Positions 1 to 13,642 of a stretch of 64,000 nucleotides of DNA are shown here, piece after piece. Below the pieces are notes generated by a model. It did no database searches. It worked only from the letters and a program-made list of their open reading frames with translations, and had not been told where the DNA came from. How positions within the stretch are numbered: position 1 is the first letter of the stretch; the number at the start of each line of letters is the position of its first letter. The DNA comes from Cenococcum geophilum 1.58 (Eukaryota > Ascomycota > Dothideomycetes > Gloniales > Gloniaceae): positions 1 to 64,000 of the forward strand of contig KV748295.1 of NCBI GenBank assembly GCA_001692895.1, read 5' to 3'. The translations under genes were made by a program, and so were the position numbers.

Positions 1-2950
1 AACTGGTTTAGTATATTTTAGCTAATAAGCTACTAGGTAACCGCCTTAAGGCCTTTTTATATTAAGAGCAGTGTCTTATAGTTCTCTATACTAGCTACTA
101 AGAGTATTACTTCTCGGTTAGTATATAAGGGGCATAGTAGTATTACGTGCTTTAGTGTCTGTCTTAGCCAGCTATATTCGCATCTTAGGCTACCTACTAG
201 GACACCCACCTAGTAGAGCCAGTCTTTTAGTCCTATTACTCCTATTCTTAAAAGTATTGCCATTGTATTTTCTGCCTTTATTAGGCCTTCTCGGAGCCCT
301 AGAGTATTTACCCCCTATGGCGTTAACTATACTACAGCTTAGGTTCTTCTTGCCTTAGTTAACCTCTGTACCTTTAACTCCCATATACCTTTTTAGCGTT
401 AGTTCAGCCAGTATTATATTGCGGTAGTTGGTTTCCTAGCGTTCTTTTATACTTTACTTTAGCTCTTTTCTCTCTCTTACTATTGTCCTTGCTGGCCTCT
501 TACGCGTCTCCCTTCCTCCTCTATATAGGCCTAGGCCCTAGAGCAGCACTATTCTTCTTCTACTTTCTTTACCTGTTTCTCTAATATATCTTCCCTACTT
601 TAGGGTTATTGGTTTGTTCTCCTATAAGGCGCCCTAGGGTCCCTCTATAGTTTATTTAGGCGTATCTTAATATACTTTATAATATTAGAGTTGCGTTCCT
701 TTTGCGCCCTTTATATTGCAGCGGCTTTAATATATAGTTGTAGGGGGGGAATATTAGCTTCCTTCTTAAGCAGTGCTGTGGCCGTTCGCTTATATCCGCC
801 TGTTATACTCTAGAGGTAGGCTATTTAGACCTTTTAGAGTGGTTTAAGGAGCGATTTAGGGGGGCCTTTCTTAGATTCTCTAATGGCCCAAATACTAGAC
901 CTATACGTTATGGTTGGCTAGACAACTGCTATATATAGTAGGCGTAACCTCTAAAAGCATAGGCCCTATATAGAATTAACGATCCTAGATAATGCGATAT
1001 ACTATACTTGGCCCTTACGGGCCGCTTAGGCCGCATATGCGCTCTACCGGAGCTTACTATCTACCTATACTCCTAATACTCTTAGGCCCTAAACTAGCTA
1101 ACCCCTAAAGCCTTAGATGCGAATTATGTGCTAGAGATTTGTAGATTAGTTACATTTTCTTATAAAATGGATTAGCTAGTACTTCTCTGGTAAGAATTGG
1201 ACTCTACTCGTGGCACCCACTAGTAAGCAGCGCTTACTAGTGGTCCTGGGCTCAATGCAACAACCGAGCTCAATGCAACTTTTATATTTGTATGGCGTCT
1301 TATACAAAATCGACCTTTTTCCAAGTTGAATAACTTAACAATACTACATAGAAATTATATAAGAATTTAAAGGCTTATATATAATCCTTTAAAAATCAAT
1401 AATATAACTTATTTAAAGCTGATATTTATTGTATTTATTGTATTTCTATACTTTTTATTATTATATTTTATTTAAGGCNAGTAAATACTAAAACTTCTAT
1501 AAAATAGAAAATTAATATTAAAATTAAGTTTCTTTATACTTATTTAGGTATAAAAAAAAGAAGTATATATATTTAATAATTTATTATAGCGTTGTTGTTA
1601 AGTTATTTAACTTGGAAAAAGGTTGATTTTGTATAAGACGCCATACAAATATAAAAGTTGCATTGAGCTCGGTTGTTACATTGAGCCCGGGACCACTAGT
1701 AAGCGCTGCTTACTAGTAGGTACCACGAGTATATCGTCTTGCCTATTCTATATAGGTATTATAAGCTTTCTCTAACATTCTGCAATTCTCTATAGCTGTT
1801 GGCCCGTATATAATTAGGTTTATATCATTAACAAAGCCTATCCCCTAGGTCGCCCCTTTCTTAAAGGAGTTAAGTAGGTTGCTTATAAAGAAAAGGAAAA
1901 GTATAGGCGAGAGGGGTAATCCTTGTGGTATTCCTATTGCAACTATAATAGGGGGGCTTTAGTATCCGCTAAAGACCAATAATATTTCTTTTTAGCCTGT
2001 AAACCCTTAAACAAATTATATAATCCATTTTAGGAAGCCTTTTACTTTAAGGATGTATAGGAGACGCTTATAGGGTACGTTATTATAGGCGCCACTAATA
2101 TCTAGGCTAAGCATTAATACTATAAAGTCCCTTCGCATCACCTATGCTGATTTAATGGTGGCAGCGAGTAGTATAAGTGCTGATAGTGTTAAGCGGTTCT
2201 TTCTTACCCCTATTTAGCTTTATAGTAGTAGGGCGTGTTCCTCTACTATATCTGCTATATGGTCCGCTATTACCCTTTCTAAGATCTTGCTAAGGGTATT
2301 CTCTAAGGCAATAGGGCGGTAGCTCCCTAGAAATAAGTAGTCTGCTTTACCTTCTTTATATAGGATAAACGTTGTTATAGCTCTTCTAAGTCTTAGGTAG
2401 TAGCCTATTATAAAGTATACTCTAGCTACATCCGCAAGCTAAGGTGCTATTAGTGGTCCGCAGGTCTTTAGGGCTTTATTTAGGATCCTATCTGGTCCTA
2501 GTACTGTGTTATTTAAAAGGCGGCTAATGGTTCTAGCCATTTCTTTGGTTGTTATGTCACTGTCGACCCTTAGGCGAGTCACCGGTGCTTCGCCTGTGAT
2601 ATCGCTGAGGTCTGCTAGAGCTAATTGGGGGGAAAATCTTTCTATAAGGATTTTTGCCTTCTTATCATTGTCGCTTATAGCTAGTAATTCGCCTAGTCTT
2701 CGCAGGGGCAGAAGGTATAGGTCTTCTACTGGACGTCCTGCCTTTCTCTTTACCCATTTTGCTATTCTCCAAAGACCTTTGTTATAGGGGAGGCTCGGGT
2801 TAGTAGTATGCTTATTTATAAACCGTCTCCAGCTATTCCTTACTTCTTTTTTCAGGGTATTCTTTAGCTGGTTTCTTGTGTCTTTGTAATGTCTCTCGTC
2901 TTTAGGATCGTAGCTGCTTATATATTTTCTTCTTGCTCGTCGTTAGCTGG
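1..2950 (-). mobile_element. Tad-type LINE, ORF2 reverse transcriptase region, RIP-degraded
   Basis: The minus strand reads as a non-LTR retrotransposon reverse transcriptase broken by stops. Bases 2500-2940 give the region before the RT core (KDTRNQLKNTL, WRRFINKH, GLWRIAKW, VLGPDRILNKALK). Bases 1889-1940 give the RT motif GIPQGLPLSPILFLF. Bases 1815-1850 give GFVNDINLIIYGP, where Tad-like elements carry FVDD, so one catalytic Asp codon reads Asn (1827-1829). Sequence left of 1206 continues the element past the RT core but is too decayed to read clearly. The right (5') border near 2950 is approximate and no endonuclease domain is visible beyond it, so the copy is probably 5' truncated or its 5' part is unreadable. 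The left end lies outside the window. It is interrupted at 1207-1729 by a MITE. The family call rests on motif order; the clade within LINEs is inferred. Confidence 0.8.
1207..1729. mobile_element. 523-base MITE with about 130-base terminal inverted repeats, TA target duplication
   Basis: The left arm starts CTCGTGGCACCCACTAGTAA and the right arm ends in its near-perfect reverse complement. The match runs about 130 bases (to about 1340 on the left, from about 1595 on the right). TA flanks both ends (1205-1206 and 1730-1731), as expected for Tc1/mariner/pogo-type transposition. The AT-rich centre, with one ambiguous base at 1479, has no coding capacity. Inside each arm lies a smaller palindrome (CTAGTAAGCAGCGCTTACTAG). 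It splits the reverse transcriptase of the LINE just after the FVND motif, so it arrived after the LINE. Confidence 0.85.
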
Positions 2951-3331
2951 CGACGAGAACCGCGCATTATACGGACCATGTATGTCGCGCGTAGGGGCCC
3001 GCTTTTAAGAGCGTTACGGTATATATAAACTAAGGCTTATTAACTAAGACTAAATGTACTTTAAAGAGTTATGCGTATATTATATAGAAGGTCTCTCCCT
3101 AATTAGTAAGTAGGTATATTTTATTAACTATTATAAGGGCAATATAGAAATAAAACATTAGGTCTACTAGGACCTTATATAGCTTATTACTAACTAAAAG
3201 CTTTAGGGAGATAAGGATATATATATAGCTGCCCATACGGATATCCTTAATTAGCTTAGCGGATATTATCTTCCCCTATATATAAACAGGTCGAATATAA
3301 GGTAGCTTTATAATCTTTTTACTTACTTTAA
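2951..3331. other. RIP-degraded unassigned sequence, left part of the G2 insertion site
   Basis: AT-rich and TpA-rich, with no recognisable domain in either strand. Once the G2 retroelement is removed this stretch joins directly to 21008-21770, so the two are one older sequence split by the insertion. It may be a further transposon or part of the neighbouring LINE; I cannot tell which. Confidence 0.5.
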
Positions 3332-3336
3332 CCTAA

Positions 3337-3541
3337 TATTACGGGGCGCGGAATAGTGGCTGCTAAACGTATGTATTCGGGGAGTCTACAAGATATTACG
3401 CGATTGATTGTAAGGATTGAGGGCGTAGGAAGGTGATATACTACGCGTGGCTGGCGTAAGCTATACGCGAAGCGTGCGCGAGGGCACGGGGTTCTGCTAG
3501 GGAGTCTCCTATAGAGGCTCCTACGGCGGCGTTCCGTAATA
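3337..3541 (-). repeat. 3' LTR of G2
   Basis: This 205-base LTR begins TATTACGG (from TGTTACGG by RIP) and ends CCGTAATA, where the partner copy ends CCGTGACA. It is the 3' LTR because the element reads on the minus strand and a polypurine tract adjoins it at 3542-3560. Confidence 0.88.
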
Positions 3542-4829
3542 CTACTCCCCCCTCTTATAGAGGCGAAGCTCCGGCGACGCTATAGTTACCATATATATAT
3601 AGAAGGAACGCTTAAGGTATAAAGAAGGAAAAGAAATAATATTAAAGGGGTTGGTGGTATAGGGTTCTACTGGCTCTAATCGTTAAATGGACTAATTAGG
3701 ATTTTCTATCCCTAGAATAGAAAATCGCTATTAGCTTAGTAAAAGGCGGTAAACTAAACTAATATCTTTATAGTCCGCAGTAATATTATATAATAAGGCT
3801 TAGCACCTAAAAATTTAACTAATTAGGTAACTTTAACCGGCGGTCGAAGTTCCTAGACATCTTAACGATTTTTCGGTTATGTGATAGCAATCTACGGCAA
3901 TCTAACAGTAATTTGCCCTTACGTGGCAGTATATAACGGTTAAACTCTATAAGGGCTCCTATAGAGGATTAGGTATAAAATCTCTGCTTAGGCCCGGTTT
4001 CTACGGGTTCGCGTAGTAAAAGTCGCTAATTAGGTCCTTTGCATTTTTAAAGTCTTTCTATAGTTACCATTCTGGCTAATTTATATTAAATCCTATATAG
4101 ATAGCTCTATAGTAGAGCCGCCGTCCTCTACCTTTACTAAAGTATTTAGAGTTAATAATTTGTTTAACGGTCTACTCCTTATGGTTCTCGTCCTTATTCT
4201 TATCTTAGATTAATACTAATAGGGGTTTAAGCTATATCTATCCTGGTAAGGGGTTAGGCTAGTAAAGGTATAGTAGCTATAGGTAAAATATAGGCTATAT
4301 CCTACGGGTGGCTAGGGTAGGCGGGAGCTCTAGCTTATATACGGCTCCTTTATTAATAACTTATTTAATCTAATAGGGGCCGAGATTCTTATAATCGAGT
4401 GACTTTATAGGCCTCTGTATAGAGATATTATATATATCTAGCTATACCTAGTCGCCAATATATATCTCTAGTGGTGGCGTTCTATAATGGTTAGTAAAGT
4501 AGGCCTACTTTACTTAAGCCCAGGCCATTTCTCCCCTGTAGTAGTTAAGTAGATTTTTTATATAGTCTGTATACTGGTCGGTAAGTAGCATCTTAAGGCG
4601 TTTTCTATATAGTAGTTTCTTATTAATAGGTTCTAGTGGCTCTATACTAGATTGGGGGTAATAACCCTTATTTATAAAGAACGGAGTAAGTCCTATAATA
4701 GCTAAGATATAGTTATTAGCTATAAACTCGCCTAGTAGGAGGTAATCTACCTAGTTATCTTAGTTGCAAGCAACGACCTGTTATAAGTACGCCTTTATAT
4801 TAGCGTTAGCGTTTTCTAGCTATCCTATA

Positions 4830-5330
4830 GTCTTATAGTAGAAGGATATAGATATCTTAACGGAGATACTAAGACGTTAATAGATCCGTCTTTATAGGTT
4901 AGAGTTAAATTATATGCCCTAGTCGGACGTAATAGAGTTAGGTATCCTATATAGTTAGTAAACTTCGCGAAGAAAAGCGTCTACGACGTTATTTACGACT
5001 ACGCCTTTAGTTAGAATATAGTAACGTTCCTTTATAAGTTAGTATATTATTATTAGGATATTTTTATAGGTACGACTATGCCGTTTATAGGGTGGTAGGT
5101 TAGTAATAAAGTCTATGGCTATATCTACTTACCACTATATAGGGATTAGTAGTGGGTGTAATAGTCCTTAGTACTTAGTGCAAAAGGCCTTAGCGCGCTT
5201 ATAGCCGTAGTAGGCGCTTATAAAGTGTTTAACTAAGTCTATTATTTTAGGCCAGAAGTAGTATCGGCTAAGGAGTTTATACGTTCCTCCTTTGCCTAGA
5301 TAACTACTTAACTAGAGGTTATAGGCTATT
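4830..5330 (-). pseudogene. G2 integrase remnant
   Basis: Minus-strand translation gives the integrase order in one frame apart from stops. A zinc-binding segment reads HFISAYYGYKRAKAF, with Tyr where HHCC integrases have Cys. A VDIAIDFITNLPP segment follows, containing the first catalytic Asp, then a stretch ending PNSITSD, containing the second catalytic Asp. The protein would have joined the cDNA to the host chromosome. It is non-functional because of stops and lost zinc ligands. In the intact element it lay directly downstream of the reverse transcriptase now found near 14.1-15.1 kb; the G1 insertion separates them. Confidence 0.75.
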
Positions 5331-6116
5331 TAGATTAGTTACCGTTATAGGTCTTCTAAATTAGGGATAAATATACGGCCTCTATAGTAGAGTCTATTTT
5401 CCTTTACTTCTAAAGCTACTATATTAATTTAGCCTAAGTTTTAAAGGCTAGTAGGTGGCTTACGGACGCTAGTAGTTTTCGCAGTAATAAGTTAGTATAA
5501 TAACGGGTTAATAGAGATGTTATATATAGTAGTAATAAGCTTATTAATTTTAGGGGATAGCTTTAAGTCTATAGCGTAAAGCTAAGGTATAGATAGTTCT
5601 ATTATGGGTAGTATATTAAGGGCTAAGTTCCTTACTTTTAGGATTATTTACTATTAAAACTAATTATAGGAGTTATCCTTTAACTAAGGAAGATCTTATA
5701 AGCGGCGTGTTAGGCTATTAGGTTTTGTGCCTTATACTTTTAGCTTATATATAATTTTAAAGTTAAAACTAGAGAGGAACTTATTCTAATATGCTTAGCG
5801 TTAGTTTAGCTACTTTATAGTTATAAAGTACTTAAAGTTGCGATAATCTGTAAGGACTTTAGTTAGCTAGTTAGGTTCTGCTAAGGAGAGTTCTAATTAA
5901 AATTCTTTAAACGCTTATATAATTATAAGGAGTTCTTTATTATAGATTTTATAATTACACTTTTATAGTATAAGCTTAGACAAGTAGAATGCGACTAGGT
6001 AAAGGAAACCGTTATTACCTATCTAAGAGAGGACGCTTATGTTAACGTGGTCTAAGGAGTTAGTTTTAAAATAGAGTTATTATCCTAGTATAAAGTAAGC
6101 TAAAATAGGTACTTTA

Positions 6117-6541
6117 TGTTACGGACGCTTTAAGTACGATGTTATGACTACTTGGAGAAGAGACGGAAGAAGCTAGTTAGTTAATTTAGGCACGGTCTGA
6201 AATGGAGCCAATAGAACTATATAACGAGGAATGGTAACCAAGGTTATATAATATGCTACGTATTAAACAAAAGGAATAAGAGGAACTTACGTACCTTATA
6301 TATAAGACGTATATTACGTATAAGAAGGATTTTATAGGAGTATGGTTGTGTATTTAAGGACCCTTAGTCCCTACCTAGATAGTTTCTTCCTTGTAGTAAT
6401 TCTTAGAATACAATTAGAGTTAATCTATTAGGCAACCACTCTACCAGTTGTTATTACGTTATTAACTTTTATACTTATATTTCCTATATACCTAGCCTAT
6501 TAACGAGCTTATCATAGTTCTTGCTATAAGGTTCCGTTATA
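6117..6541 (+). repeat. 5' LTR of G1
   Basis: 425 bases from TGTTACGGACGC to a terminus reading GGTTCCGTTATA (the partner LTR ends GGTTCCGTTACA). Same length as the right copy; differences are mainly C/T and G/A, as RIP would leave. Confidence 0.9.
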
Positions 6542-6589
6542 TAATCACTACCTAGTTATGGTATTAATATAAAAAGTTAAATAACATGC

Positions 6590-8330
6590 TACTAAAAGCA
6601 GCCACTACGACGCTATTAACGGTAGCAACTACTTTAAGGACAGGAGGTGACACTAGTATAGCGGATACTAACTTACAGCAACCTATGACGGTTGGACAGC
6701 TATAGGAAATAGTTAACTAGCTAATAGCTAACAATATAGTATTGGAAGAAAGACTTAACGGGATAGGAGTAGTAAAGATTAAGCTATTATTAATTAAGAG
6801 ATTTATAGGAGAGAGGTTAAAGCTTAAAGGATTCCTTATATAAATGCACTTTAAGGTCTTATAGAAGGGAGTAAAGTTACCTATACCTATAGATCGGATA
6901 GCCTACGCAGGACTATTCTTATTAGGAAAAGCACTTAAGTGGTTTAAATCTTACCTTATAGAGATATAGACAAATGGGATAATAACTACTAACTAAGACG
7001 TGCAATTTATGTTCTTAAGTTAGGAAGGATTTATAGAATAACTAACGTAGATATTTAGAGACCCGAAAGAAAAAACTACAGTAAAAAGAAAACTCTAAAA
7101 CCTTATATAACGAACTTTAGTAATTAAGTATATAATATAGTTCCAGATACTAGTAATATAAGTAGAGTAGAATAATAGGGCGCTTATGGTATAGTATAAA
7201 CAGGGACTTAAGGCTAAAGTCTAGGACATAATCATCCTAATAGAAGATGCGGATACCCTAAGGGAACTAATAAATTAGGCGATTAAGATTAACAATCGGA
7301 TCTACTAAAGGGAATAGGCTAAGAGAGGCTAGGACAGAGTTTTATAGTTGTATAAGGCGTAGAGTACGCAACAACAAAAGCTAAGTTAGAAACTATAGTA
7401 CGGCGCAGAGCTAATAGACCTAAGTAGTACTAAAGAAGCCTATAAGAGATAGAGTAAACTATAGAAACCTAAAGGATAAGGATTAAGTAATTAAAGGTCT
7501 AAAGAGCAAAGGCCAAATTAAAGATCTTAATAGTAGAAGATATTTAGGCGGACTCTATAGCAAGAGAAATGGTTTAAAGAAGGAGCTTATATAAATTACG
7601 GAAAATAGGGTTATTATATTAGAGACTATAGAAGTGGGCAGAGTTACTATATAGTAAAAGGCATGAGACTAGTAGACAATATACATATATAAAGGGATAA
7701 TAATATACTGCGAGGAACAAAAGAGTGTTTAATTAGAAGTTTTGCGTTTTATTATAATAACGCATACTAAATTTATAAGGACGCTAAGTACGGCGTAAGC
7801 TATTAGCTATAAGAGCTAGCACCTGTAGGATACAGAGGAATTAACGAACTAGTTTGCAGATTGGATATTAAGGACGATGAATTCGACTTAGGTAAAACAT
7901 TCTATAATAATAAGGCAATAAGGGCCGCTTACTAGGAGTAAGTAAACCTTAAAGATATTATACTAGAGGCAGAGGATAATTCTATTATAGAATAAGGAAC
8001 ATTAGTAGGGATTAAAACCCTACTAGATATAATGTCTATCACTTTACGAGACGTAAGAGAAGTAGGATAGTAAACCACTTCGGCACTTAATAAAGGTAAA
8101 AGGCTAAAGGCTCAAGATTCTTAAAATAAGATAAGAGACAACTAAGATTCTTAAGACAAGATAAGGTAAGCTTAAGGACCTATAATGGACAGAAACCGAT
8201 GGAGTAGAGCAGTAGCTTAGTTTAAAGATATATGAATAAGCTTAGGACGGAAGTTCCTACAGGCACAAGATTCTTAAGACGAGATGAGTGAGATTTAAGA
8301 CTCTTAAGATAAGATAAAAATACTAAGTAA
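6590..8330 (+). pseudogene. G1 gag remnant with destroyed zinc knuckle
   Basis: The frame starting near MLLKAATTTLL reads as a retroelement gag (capsid-like segment with LFLLGKALKWFKSYL near 6.9 kb). At 7587-7629 it carries what should be a CCHC nucleic-acid-binding knuckle. The segment reads YINYGK, stop, GYYIRDY, where CINCGKQGHYIRDC is expected. All four zinc ligands are Tyr codons, each explained by one transition (TGC/TGT to TAC/TAT, CAT/CAC to TAT/TAC). Downstream sequence to about 9.5 kb is open only in fragments and is not assigned. Confidence 0.7.
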
Positions 8331-9589
8331 GCCTAGTTAAACTAAGGCTGGAGCTAAGCTTAAGTTAGAAGCAAGCTTAGGATTAAAGAGCCCAAGGGGT
8401 TAAAAATTTGGGGTATAAATTAGGACACCTATAAACAAGAGGCAAGGAGCTTCTTTATAGATTAGAGAATCTACGGCACAAATAGTAATTAGACTGGGAG
8501 ACGAATATATAAACCCAGAAGATTTACTAGTTAAATGAAGTATTTAGACTAAAGATTAGAAAGCCGATATTAGGATCAAGAAGTAAGATAACTTTAAGGA
8601 TTAGAGCGCAAGGCGTAAATCAAAAGAAACCATAGAAGAGTTTAGGTAAAGAATCATTATATAGTAAGAATAGAAACTAGATAGAAGATCTAGTATATTA
8701 GGATATATAAAGGACAGAGCACTAGTATAAAGAATTACTAATAGGCTAAGAGCAGGCATACTAAGAGCTAAGTAGCTTACTAAACTAGAATAAAAAGAGA
8801 ATCTAGGGATTCTAACTAGGTTTAAGGAACAATATATTAAAGGCTGTCACAATATAGTAATAAAGAGATATTTCCTTACAGATAGACCGTATATACTCCA
8901 GTAGCTGTACTAAAAGTAGTATAGGCAACGACGCAATAATAAGTAGGAAGATTTCTATATGTAGTTAAATAAAAAAGTTATCTAGGACTACCTAATTATA
9001 GAGAAGGCCATAACGCATATTAAAGGAGCCTTAATTATAACGTTAAAGGATCTAAAGGAATATTTAGAGGACTGGAAAAGCAAGAGACGCATCTTAGTAC
9101 CTATAAATAAAGTTATAACGTTTAGATTAGCACAATAAAGGTTTAAACTTAAGGATAAAGACGAGCTAAGAGTTAACCTAAAGTACCTAGCACATTATAC
9201 GTTATTATGGATTACGTGCGTAGACGACATATACAAAATATATAAGAATCTAAAGGAAAAGAATCGGAAATACCCTATAAGGATATACTAAATAATAGAC
9301 AAGTAATAGTATAGGAATACTAAATATATATACGGATAGCATCCAGCAAAGATCCAAGAGGAAGGAAGTTTAGTACTTTAACTAAAAAGATTCCTCACAG
9401 AAGAATACTTAGACAGACAATAGTAGTAGAAATACCCAGAAAACACGTGTTTATAGTATATTAAAGATAAAAAGCGAACTAGGCATTAGCTAAAGAGTAA
9501 GCCAAGTGCACTAGGATTAAGTAGCTAATAGTTAAGAAAAGTAGAGGCCCACGGGACCAGAGGGAGCTAGTAGTAGAGCCTTAGACCCT

Positions 9590-12500
9590 TAAAGGAATTT
9601 AAGGACGATACCTAAATTTATAGATTAATTAGTAAGATCAGTAGTTTAAAGCGCTAATAGATAGTAGAGCAACACAAAACCATATCTTACTAGTAGCAGT
9701 TAAGAGAATAGGGCTACCTTACAGATAAAAGGAGTAACCTTACCTATTAGTTATAATTTTAGGAGATCTAATAACCTATAGAGGAGGGATTATCAATCTT
9801 AAAATAGGACCTATTTAGATAACTATTAAAGGAAAATAAATTAAGATGTCTTTTAATATCCTACTATTGGGACGGGACGAGGCAGTATTAGGTATACCTT
9901 AGTTACAGGAATACAATCCAAGGATTAATTGGATTATAGGTTAAGTTAATATTAGAGATACTTAATACCGCAAAATGCGATAATAAGCTAAGTTGGTATA
10001 GTACTAAGTAGGAGCAACCTATAAAGAAACAGAAAAAGGACTAAGCTATATACCAAAAAGATACTATAAGTACGGCAAGAAACTATAGTTACTGGAAAGT
10101 AAAAAGCTGTTAGAATATATAGCATAGGATTATAAGATAGAGTTAGAACCAGAAATAAGTCTAAGGTTCTTTCTAATCTATAAGCTTACTAAAGAGAAAG
10201 GTAAAGCGTTAAAAGAGTTTATCTAGGAAAATCTATAAAAGGGATATATTAGACCATCGTAGTTATTAGCGGGTTATCCAGTACTATTTATACTAAAGAA
10301 AAATAGTAAACTAAGGCTATATATTAACTATAGACAGTTAAATAGCATTACTAGGAAGAATAGATATCCTTTACCCTTAATTAGTGAAATTTAAGACAGG
10401 ATAGGTAATGCGCAAATCTTTATAAAGATAGATCTAAGATGGGCGTACCATTAAATTAGGATTAAGGAAGGCGACAAATAGAAGGCAGCCTTTAGGTTAA
10501 AGGAAGGACTATATAAACCATTAGTTATGTAATTTGGGCTTATAAATGTATTAGCAACGTTCTAAAAGCAAATCAATAATATATTAGGAGAATACTTAGA
10601 TGAATTTATTATAGTATATTTTAACGATATTATTATCTACTTAATAACTAAGAAAGAACACGGGGAACACGTTAAATAGGTCTTAAAGAGACTATAAGAA
10701 GAACAGATGCTAGTAGCAATTAAGAAATGCGAGTTCTTTACTAGGAAGACCGATTTTATTAAATTCATTATTAAACCAGGCCAACTCAGTATAGATCTAA
10801 AGAAGATTAAGGCTATAGTAAATTGGCAGGAACTAGAGAACGTTATATAGTTAAAATTATTCCTAGGGTTTTGTAATTACTGCAGAAGGTTTATAGCATA
10901 GTAGTTAAAAAATATTAAGCTATTTACGCAGTTAATAAAGAAAGAAGAACTATAGGTATAGGGGGAAGAGTAAAGAGAACTCTTTAAGAAAGTCAAAAAG
11001 TTGTTTACCTAAGAGCCAGTTCTTAAGATCTATTAACTAGGACTAGAGATAGTTGTAGAAATAGATACATTAGACTATATACTAGGGGCGTGCTTTATAT
11101 AAAGGCATTAAGATAAATAGCACCTAGTAGTATACTATAGTTAGAAGATAACACCACCGGAGTTAAACTATAACATCTATAACAAGGAGTTATTAGGTAT
11201 AGTTGCAGTATTAAAGGAATAAAGAGCATTCTTATAAGGCATAGAGAAACCATTTATAGTTAAGATGGATTATAAAAACCTAATTGGATTCCTAATAACA
11301 AAGGAACTTAACTAAAGATAGGTTAGATGGGCAGAGATGCTTGCGGAATACTATTTTAAGATTTAGTATACTAAGGGTACAGATAATACGCGGGCAGATG
11401 CTCTAAGCCATAAAGCTAAACTACAAAATAAGGAAAAGCCATTAGGGGCTTTATTGCGAAAAGATATAAACAGATTAATTAGGTATAATTACCCGAAAAT
11501 CGCAGCAACTTAAAAAGATAATGAACTAGAGAAAATCTATAAGATACCAGAAAGCTTTTAGGCATAAAGAATTCTAGAAGTATAGCTAGAAGATTTACAG
11601 ACGGATATATACAAAAATTGAGAAGTAAAGTATATCCTAAAAAGTATAGTAAAGCAGTTTATAGAGGACTTCTATAAGGGACTAACCTAAGGATATAATA
11701 GAGCTATAAGCTTAGTGTTAAGACTCTAGGAGGAGTACATTATTAACGGAATCTGGAGGATAGCTAAAAAGGTTATAAAGGAATATCTAGATTACTAAAG
11801 GAATAAACTAATAAGGCATAAGCTATATAGAGAGCTATAACCTATTAAAATACCAGAGAGACTATNNNAGGTTATATTATNGNACTTTATTATTAAGTTA
11901 CNAAANTTAAAANANCCTATTACNNGANAAGATTATAACGCGATCTTAGTGATAGTAGATAAGCTTATAAAGTAGGGATACTTTATAGCATGCACAGAAG
12001 AAATCTCAGCAGAAGATGTCGCTAGAATCTATATTAAAGAAGTGTTCGCAAGATATAAAGCATTAAGTAAAATTATATTAGATAGAGATTTAAGATTTAT
12101 AGCAGTATTCTAGGAAGTATTTTTAGTAGAGCAAGGAGTTTGAGTAGTAACTTCTACTATATATTATCCGCAGACAGACGGTTAAATAGAAAGGTTAAAT
12201 TAGACGCTAGAGCAGTATCTAAGGCATTATATTAATCATGTATAAAACAATTAGGTATCGCTATTACTAATTATATAGTTTATATATAATGCAACACCTT
12301 AAGAAAGAATAGGCATATTACTATTTAAAGCAAATTATGGATATAAGCTGAGAATATCGTTATTACTACAGCAAGTAAAGAAAATAAGTAGTACAGCTAA
12401 AGAGAGAATAAAGACATTAATAAATCTTTATATAGACCTTATAGAATTAATAAAGAAAGTATAAAAGAGAATAAAAAAGTACTATAATGCTAAGAGATCT

Positions 12501-12925
12501 AAGGGACTAGATCTTAAGGAGGGAGATAAAGTATAGCTACTATATAAAAATTTCAAGAGTTAATAACTAAGCAAGAAATTGGACCATGTCAGACTAGGAC
12601 CTTTTAAAATTACACAGAAGATTTCACCGGTTATATTTAAGTTAAACCTACTAGCTAAAATAAAGATCTACCCTATATAGCATATTGTAATACTAGAGCT
12701 AGTATATGGGAATATTAAGCCATTAATCTATAAAGTAGATACGTATAGAGGATAAGAAGAAGACAAATGGTAAGTATTAAAGATTATTAATTATAAGGAC
12801 ATTAACAACAAAATATAGTATGAGGTTAAGTGGATAGGCTATACTAAGACTACCTAGGAGCTACTAGAAAATTTAAAGAACGCTATAGAAAAGGTATAGG
12901 AGTATTAAAAGAGATTAGGTTAGGC
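9590..12925 (+). pseudogene. G1 pol remnant: protease, reverse transcriptase, RNase H, integrase, chromodomain
   Basis: Domains in order. Retropepsin with ALIDSRATQNHI near 9650 (Gly of the DSG motif now Arg). Reverse transcriptase at about 10.15-10.9 kb with IKIDLRWAYH and YFNDIIIY, where the first Asp of the YFDD box is Asn (codon 10623-10625). RNase H to about 11.42 kb with TKGTDN and ADALS. Integrase at about 11.5-12.65 kb with TSTIYYPQTDGQIERLN. A chromodomain near 12.83-12.89 kb with WIGYTKTT, stop, ELLENLKN. In chromoviruses the chromodomain steers integration to heterochromatin. Dense TAG/TAA stops show that it is inactive. Confidence 0.88.
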
Positions 12926-13642
12926 AGTATTAATAAAAAAGGATCGCCAAAGAATAAGTCACCTAAGGGGGACCTAAGAAGAGTAGTTACTAAACTACTT
13001 GGATCTATTTCCTTCTCTATTAGAAGAGAATCCGTTCTTTTATTACCTAGTTCCTATAAACCTTATTCTATAAGTTTTTACTCCTTAAAACAAACCTTCT
13101 TATAAACCTTCTTAAGACAAAGTAGATAAGTAAATGCCGCAATTTAAGTATCTAAAGCCTTCTATTCCGTATTATGGGAACGTTCTAACTTAGCAAGGGC
13201 TTACAATAGTTCACCATCTAGCCGTATAGTAGCAGATTAAATACAAAACCCTAAGATAAATTAATTAGGGAACTAGATAACTATTAAGAGTAATAGGTTG
13301 CGTATATTTAGTATTAAAAGTAGAGCGAACGTCACAGGACAAATAAATATTCGCTTTAGTACACTCCGCGTAAGAGGATGGTTATTATAAAAATAGGTTT
13401 GCCAACATAATATAAACTAACCCCTTTTTTAAATAATAAGAACACGGAGACGGTATAATCTTACTAAGAGATAATATTGCAGTAATAGTGCGAGCACAAC
13501 GTTGGGCGTATAAAGAAGAAATTACTTTAGGCATAATAAGCAATAATATTAACCAAATTAATTAAACGGATATTATACCTCTAGTGAACAACTTAGAGAT
13601 ATTTCAGATCTTTAAGGACGAAGATAAAGAGGAGGGAAATAG

